Assembly: GCA_004325065.1 (NCBI GenBank)
Contig: PITI01000101.1
Coordinates: 1-22,198, forward strand
Length of the DNA: 22,198 nucleotides
Origin: Hamiltosporidium magnivora
Lineage: Eukaryota; Microsporidia; Dubosqiidae
Direction of reading: 5' to 3'
Part shown: positions 17,377 through 22,198 of the stretch, in pieces
Position numbering within the stretch: the stretch's first letter is position 1
Layout of the letters: each line of letters begins with the position of its first letter
Notes under the pieces: generated by a model
Told to the model about the DNA's origin: nothing
The model's input: the letters and a program-made list of their open reading frames with translations, nothing else
Databases searched by the model: none
Made by a program: the position numbers and the translations under genes

Positions 17377-19200
17377 AAACATTAAAAACACTCTAGTCTT
17401 CAAAATATGTTGGATATAATGAATAAACACAATGGAAGGTTAAATTTATTTTTAATGTAAAATAAAAATCTAAACTTTTCAAAAACTTTATTGAAAAATT
17501 ATACGGAAAGATGGTTGGTCGAATTTAATTTGAATTCTTTATTGATTAGTTTATTTAGACATTATATTAAACGATATTTATCTTCGTTTAAGTAACAATA
17601 AAACCTTCAAAAGATACAACTAATATATGAACCATTCATATTATATTCTCTTCTTAGTAGAAGAACAACGAGCCAAAAGAAATATAATTATAAATTTAGA
17701 TGACAAATAAAAAGAATTCATAAGAAGCAAAAAGAATTTAAAGTATTAAAAAATTAACTTTAGAAGTAAAAAATTTTATTTTTTTTAAGTAGAAAATATA
17801 AAAGAAAATCTTTCAAATGAAATAATATTAAAGCTCTTGAATTGTTTGGGAGAACCTTAAGTTTTCGACTTCTAATTTAATAGAATAATTAACTTATAAG
17901 ACATTATAAAATTCTATTTAGTTTAAAACCGATTTATTCCAAATTGAGGCATAATTTAAATTGTATTTCTAAAGCTTATTCAAAAAAATATTTTTTTTAA
18001 GAATTCTAAATTTTGATAAAATGAAAAATGATATATCAGTAGAGCCTGAAAAATTATAAACAATGAGATCTAGAGAATATTTGAACGAGAAAAACTTTTC
18101 CTGGACCATTCTATTAATTTGAGTAACATACTAGAATTAAAATATTACATAATATTTATAAAGAATTATTGTTTTAGTTAGACACAAATTCCAATAAATA
18201 GGTTTTTTTTTATATTTTAGAAAATCTAATGAAAAGACCTTTTTATTTAAAGCATACGTATATTCAAATCAGAACAACAAAATAACAAATTATTTAAATC
18301 AATTTCAGATATGTCAATGTGTATATCATCATGGTATAATTATATAATATAATAACCATATGATTAGCTTCTTAATACATATAGAGCAATATAAAAACCA
18401 ATAAAAAATTTAACATTCAAATCCTTCAACAAACTTATAAAATATAAATTATTAGGGACTTTAAACCAAAATCCTAATTGTTGTGAGTTTATCAGAATAA
18501 ATATAAAAACATTATTATTTAAATTTAAATGACTTATAAATCAATAATTCATATGATTTGATTAAATTGAAGGCAAAATATTTTGAAAGTATAAATTATA
18601 TTAAAATACCAATTCAATATTTGTAAATCAGACACCTTTAACACATAGAAACATGAAAAAAGCTTAACAGAAAGGCAATTTAAATATGGGTGAACTAAAA
18701 ACTTAAAATAAATAATTAGAAATATAAACATATGAAGGTCTTCTAAATAAAAACCTTAAAGTAAACATTTCCTCAATTAAGTACTACGATTCCGTAAAAA
18801 ATATGGATTCTTAATACTTATAAGAGTATTTCATAATCTATAATACAACATTTTTTTAATATCTACTAGTGCTTTAAAGGCGAATGAATACCTTGGCGTT
18901 TTTTTGTTCACTTCTATGCTCCGAGAAGCAAAAGAGCACTAGAATAGCTATGTAAGTATAATTTTAATAAATTAAAAATACTTTAGAATTTTAGATTTTG
19001 AAAAATGACAACCAACAAGCTTAAAAATCATTTATATAATAGCTTGAAATACAATTTACAAATTTAAAAGAACCATGAGTGTTTTAGAAATATTCATAGT
19101 GAAATAAATGTATTATAAGAAGCTTAGCACATATAGAATCGTTTTTAAAAAGAACAAAAGAGAAAATTAAAGAGTAAACTGATAAAGCAGAAAATTTATT
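17377..19200. other. Gene desert, AT-rich
   Basis: No frame with coding-like composition was found. The 60-codon minus-strand frame at 18549-18731 is F/L/I/K-rich and judged random. A slightly GC-richer patch at 18870-18940 (CTTCTATGCTCCGAGAAGCA) contains nothing recognisable. Confidence 0.5.
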
Positions 19201-19308
19201 TCATCTTTTTTTGTAGAGAAACCAGTAAAGCATTATAAATATCCCAGAAACAACTAAGATCAGTAAAAAAATGGCACAAATGATTTCTCTGGGCCCAAAC
19301 CATCTTAC
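19201..19308 (-). CDS. Transmembrane anchor in the -1 frame of the downstream end of the 19305-20891 gene
   Basis: Immediately after the 528-codon frame ends, the -1 frame encodes 35 residues to a TGA at 19203-19201. They begin VRWFGPREIICAIFLLILVV and continue through an uncharged hydrophobic stretch to end YKKR. The segment has a polar lead-in, a hydrophobic span of about 20-24 residues and a short basic tail. This is the normal end of a type I membrane protein, and exactly what the upstream signal-peptide protein lacks. It has no start codon of its own in frame before the hydrophobic span. It is either reached by a -1 ribosomal shift at 19314-19308, joined by splicing, or separated by a one-base deletion or sequencing error in the A6 run. 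Confidence 0.65.
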   Translation of the reverse strand, partial: VRWFGPREIICAIFLLILVVSGIFIMLYWFLYKKR

Positions 19309-20891
19309 TTTTTTGACTCTGAATCGGTGTTTGGGCTTTCAGGTGCAGAAGAACAAAAGAGAAGTTTAAGTTCTTCAGAAGGGAGGGTTAAAATTTCCTG
19401 TTCAAATATATGTTTTAAATAACTTTCCTTTATCTTGCTATCCTTTGCGGTAATCTTCGTTTTTTCATTTATTCGTTTGTCTAAAAACGTTTTAAAACTA
19501 TCATTAGAAAACAACTCCACAAAACAATATATTTCCAATAAAATTGTTGTTTTTGGTACTTTATGACAATCTAAATAATCACCGTCTTGGGTTTTAACAT
19601 ATTCAATCTTTTTTGTATCGAATATTTGTTTATAACTATCAATGCGCTCTTTTCTTAATTTTTTTATAATTTCGATTTTTTCAGTCTTTTCAGATTCCGT
19701 TTTTAAAACATCTGCAAGGAACAAAAATTCCATAATAATTCTTGGAATATTATTTTTGATTAAAGTTGCTTCTCTGAGACATAAAGCTTTTAAGCATAAT
19801 ACAGCAGAAATATATTTATGATATTGTTCTGTTGTTTTTTCCTTCAGAAAATCATATAAAGTTTTTATAAAAATCACATCACTTTCTTCACATAAAAGTT
19901 GTAGGAATACAAGGGGGAAGTTGGGATCTTCTGGTTTATTTTGAAAATTGCTTATATTTTTCTCGAAATCAAATATTTCATCAAATCCGTTTGGGTTTTT
20001 TAAAACCTTTGCCACAAATTTCTCGGAAATAAATTTTAATACCTCTTTATACCGTTGATCAGTGAATTTAGCATTCACATCACTACTTAAGGATTCAACT
20101 ACTGTTTTTATGTCTTCTATACGTTTATTACCGTTCACAATGCAAATAAATTGTCGCGAATTGTGGTAAGATGTATCAGCAGAGTAAGAATCTATAAAAT
20201 TATTAAAATATCTCCATTTAAAGTATGAAAAAAAAAAGAAAAGCTTTTCGAATGTGGCAATTGATAAGAAATCGCTTAAAGTAGATGATTTTAGACCTTC
20301 CATAAATTGTATTTTTATGTCTTGTAAGGCGATTAGATCCGTTTTATCCCCTTTGATAAAACTTTCTGCTATGGAGTAAACTATAGCTCCACGCATCTCA
20401 TATATTTTCTTAAAATTTAACCAACAAGAATTCTTCACTTTATTTGTTACAAACTTAATGAATACATCTTGCACAATTTTTTTAATAGCTCTATCTTCTT
20501 TAGAAATCTCAAGAAATTTCCCAAAGCAAATCATATTAAAAAGAAGTTCGGGTTGATATGCTTTAAAATCCTTTTCATTATAATCATTATAAACAATGAT
20601 ACAAATCAAAGTTGTAAAATGAATCAAGAATGGATGAAGTTCTTCTTTGATATAATCTCTTAGTTCGTTAAAATAAAAACTTGCAATTTTGAGCATTTGA
20701 TCTTTTTTATTGATATTTATTTTGTCTAAAATTTTGGAAATACATTCTTCTGCTATGCTGTTATCCACTTTTATGTCATCATACGAAATTTTCATATGCA
20801 TTTTATTTATAATTGTAGGATCTTCCAAAATAACTCTAGAGCTATTTTCTGGTGGTAATGCTGCTTTACAAAGAAAAATATAAAAAAACAT
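19305..20891 (-). CDS. Large secreted or surface protein, helical ectodomain, unknown family
   Basis: The 528-residue product opens with a short hydrophobic leader (MFFYIFLCKAALPP), probably a signal peptide cleaved near residue 11-15. An in-frame TAA 18 bases upstream fixes this Met as the first possible start. The rest is a long, mostly alpha-helical, Lys/Glu/Phe/Ile-rich region without a recognised domain, ending in a polar Ser/Pro-rich linker (SSAPESPNTDSESKK). Such a linker usually precedes a membrane anchor, and one is encoded in the -1 frame (19201-19308), so the functional protein may be about 563 residues. Isolated genes for signal-peptide and single-TM proteins are typical of lineage-specific microsporidian families at the host interface (inference). 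The window contains no paralogue. A cytosolic role would be possible only if the leader is not a signal peptide. Confidence 0.75.
   Translation of the reverse strand: MFFYIFLCKAALPPENSSRVILEDPTIINKMHMKISYDDIKVDNSIAEECISKILDKININKKDQMLKIASFYFNELRDYIKEELHPFLIHFTTLICIIVYNDYNEKDFKAYQPELLFNMICFGKFLEISKEDRAIKKIVQDVFIKFVTNKVKNSCWLNFKKIYEMRGAIVYSIAESFIKGDKTDLIALQDIKIQFMEGLKSSTLSDFLSIATFEKLFFFFSYFKWRYFNNFIDSYSADTSYHNSRQFICIVNGNKRIEDIKTVVESLSSDVNAKFTDQRYKEVLKFISEKFVAKVLKNPNGFDEIFDFEKNISNFQNKPEDPNFPLVFLQLLCEESDVIFIKTLYDFLKEKTTEQYHKYISAVLCLKALCLREATLIKNNIPRIIMEFLFLADVLKTESEKTEKIEIIKKLRKERIDSYKQIFDTKKIEYVKTQDGDYLDCHKVPKTTILLEIYCFVELFSNDSFKTFLDKRINEKTKITAKDSKIKESYLKHIFEQEILTLPSEELKLLFCSSAPESPNTDSESKK
19308..19314 (-). 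promoter_or_regulatory. Candidate -1 frameshift heptamer A AAA AAG, followed by a UAA stop
   Basis: Read on the minus strand the 0 frame is TCA AAA AAG TAA, so A AAA AAG is in the canonical X XXY YYZ register. Four bases later ATGGTTT (19303-19297) can pair with AAATCAT (19286-19280), with one G-T wobble, around a 10-base loop containing GGGCCC. A -1 slip enters the transmembrane frame. The same bases also read GTAAG, a possible 5' splice site. Confidence 0.45.
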
Positions 20892-21533
20892 AGGATTCTT
20901 TTTTTCTTACATTATATATTCAGAAATTTACCAAAACAAGATAGATTAATTTGAAAAAGTTGTTGCGCTACCTTTTAAAGTAAATTATCATTTTTTTTCA
21001 TTGTTCATTTGAAAAAAATATCAAATTGTTTCTTAATTTTGATCAATAGAATTAGATTTTCATTTTTTTTTTGTATTTTTTGAATGAAAAACTATATCAA
21101 ACCAATAAATTTATATATTCTTATATTCTTCTAAAAAAAAAGCAAAAATACGCGTTTAGATGTATTAATACTACAGTTATACACCAACAAGAAGAATTTA
21201 CAAACGAATGACTTAAAAAAATCAACCTATTTATTTCTATGAAATTATCAGAATGATGAATACACTCACTCTACTACAAAATAAATGAAAAAAACTTGAA
21301 TATCAATAATATCACTTAAAAAAGAAGCCACAAAGAATAAATTAAGTATGAAACCGAACAAAAAGACAAAAATAAATATATTAAACTTAAACTTAGATAT
21401 CTTTAACAGATAAAGTAATAGAAATCTTAAACAAATAACAAATGCTACCATTAAATAAGTATTCTTTTACAATTCAAACCCGTTTGTGACAATCAAAAAT
21501 TAAAATTTCATAAGATTAAAAAAACTTTAAATC
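20892..21533. other. Intergenic upstream region of the surface-protein gene
   Basis: It is AT-rich. TTATATATT at 20913 lies about 25-30 bases ahead of the start and could serve as a TATA-like element. A 61-codon hydrophobic minus-strand frame (21266-21451) has only F/L/I/V composition and is judged random. Confidence 0.45.
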
Positions 21534-21778
21534 AAATATTTTTTTTATTGAGTTTAAGATTTAACAGATAATTTATGGAGTTTTAAACAAAATTAAAAGA
21601 AAAAAATTAAATCTTAAATATTTTTTTTATTGAGTTTAAGATTTAACAGATAATTTATGGAGTTTTAAACAAAATCAAAAGAAAAAAATTAAATCTTAAA
21701 TATTTTTTTTATTGAGTTTAAGATTTAACAGATAATTTATGGAGTTTTAAACAAAATCAAAAGAAAAATTTAAATCTT
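21534..21778. repeat. Tandem repeat, 3 copies of an 82-bp unit with internal hairpin
   Basis: Copies start at 21534, 21616 and 21698 (82, 82 and 81 bp) and are nearly identical. Each contains TTTAAGATTTAACAGATAAT near its start and AAATCTTAAA at its end, which are reverse complements, so each unit can form a 10-bp stem. A partial fourth start (AAATATTTTTAT) follows at 21779. High identity implies recent expansion. It lies about 640 bp upstream of the surface-protein gene. Confidence 0.92.
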
Positions 21779-22198
21779 AAATATTTTTATTTGACAAAGA
21801 GGTTTATAAAAGTCAATTCTTTAAATTAAACATATCGGTTATTTCTAAACAAACTAGTTTCCCACCGCGTGTTGCTGTGATTATGAATGAACTTATATTC
21901 AAGTATAATAAAAACAGAAAATACATTATTTTACTAATTTGATTAGTATTTATATATTTTTTTGAATGCTTTTAAACAATAAATTCGTTGTTTTTTTTTG
22001 TCTAAACCAAAGAAATAGAAAAGATTTCCACAAATGAATCGGCTAGACAGAGTTATCATGTGAAAAGCACTTTTTAACCAAGTCTACTCTCCATATTGCA
22101 TCGTTTACATTTGTGCGTTTTATTGTTTCTATAAAAATGAGTGGTAAAGAAATTCACACTTTTAAATAACTTTTCCGTTAGAACCGTTGAAATGTGTG
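21779..22198. other. Right-end region, no gene; possible start of another repeat copy
   Basis: Sequence from about 22020 to the end is less AT-rich than its flank but has no convincing open frame. The last 30 or so bases (CCGTTAGAACCGTTGAAAT at 22174) resemble the complement of copy 3 around 12810-12828 and, more weakly, copy 1 near 440-465. This could be the edge of a fourth repeat copy cut by the window end. Confidence 0.3.

Noticed and set aside
18549..18731. 60-codon minus-strand open frame
   Set aside because: Hydrophobic, AT-driven composition with no supporting context.
20469..20663. 64-codon plus-strand open frame
   Set aside because: Antisense shadow of the 19305-20891 gene.
21266..21451. 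61-codon minus-strand hydrophobic frame, possible small membrane protein
   Set aside because: Almost only F, L, I and V, the usual result of AT-rich antisense reading. There is no charged flank pattern and no start motif.

Overview
The window reads as a gene-sparse, very AT-rich eukaryotic genome, most probably a microsporidian with an expanded genome (Edhazardia or Hamiltosporidium type; this is inference). The reasons are compact, apparently intron-free genes, a short Cyc8-like TPR protein, a low-molecular-weight thioredoxin reductase, several lineage-specific secreted proteins, and GGG or CCC triplets directly in front of two start codons, as described for microsporidia. The Cyc8-like and RasGEF proteins argue against a bacterium. 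Only about a quarter of the window is coding.

Layout: 1-569 is a GC-richer copy of a dispersed repeat. 1910-3133 (+) encodes a TPR protein resembling the Cyc8/Ssn6 corepressor. 3.2-7.1 kb has no intact gene but holds coding relics, including a recognisable hAT transposase C-terminus at 4255-4467. 7143-7652 (-) encodes a small secreted, charged protein. 7.7-13.2 kb is a gene desert with tandem repeats, a foldback, stop-interrupted frames and a third repeat copy. 13193-14134 (-) encodes a RasGEF (Cdc25-like) protein, divergent from 14603-15103 (+), a second small secreted basic protein. 15395-16363 (-) is a complete thioredoxin reductase. 16713-17265 is an inverted, decayed partner of the 1-569 repeat. 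19201-20891 (-) encodes a large secreted or surface protein whose transmembrane anchor lies in the -1 frame, directly behind an A AAA AAG heptamer. The right end carries three 82-bp tandem repeats.

The genes do not form an operon or pathway. Two are regulators (Cyc8-like, RasGEF), one is redox housekeeping, and three look exported or surface-exposed. The most notable points are the slippery heptamer joining an ectodomain to a membrane anchor, a RasGEF in a probable microsporidian, and an LTR-like repeat family that is present at the left edge, occurs inverted inside, and may also reach the right edge. No database search was possible. Family calls rest on motif reading, and intergenic relics were found by hand-translating GC-richer islands.
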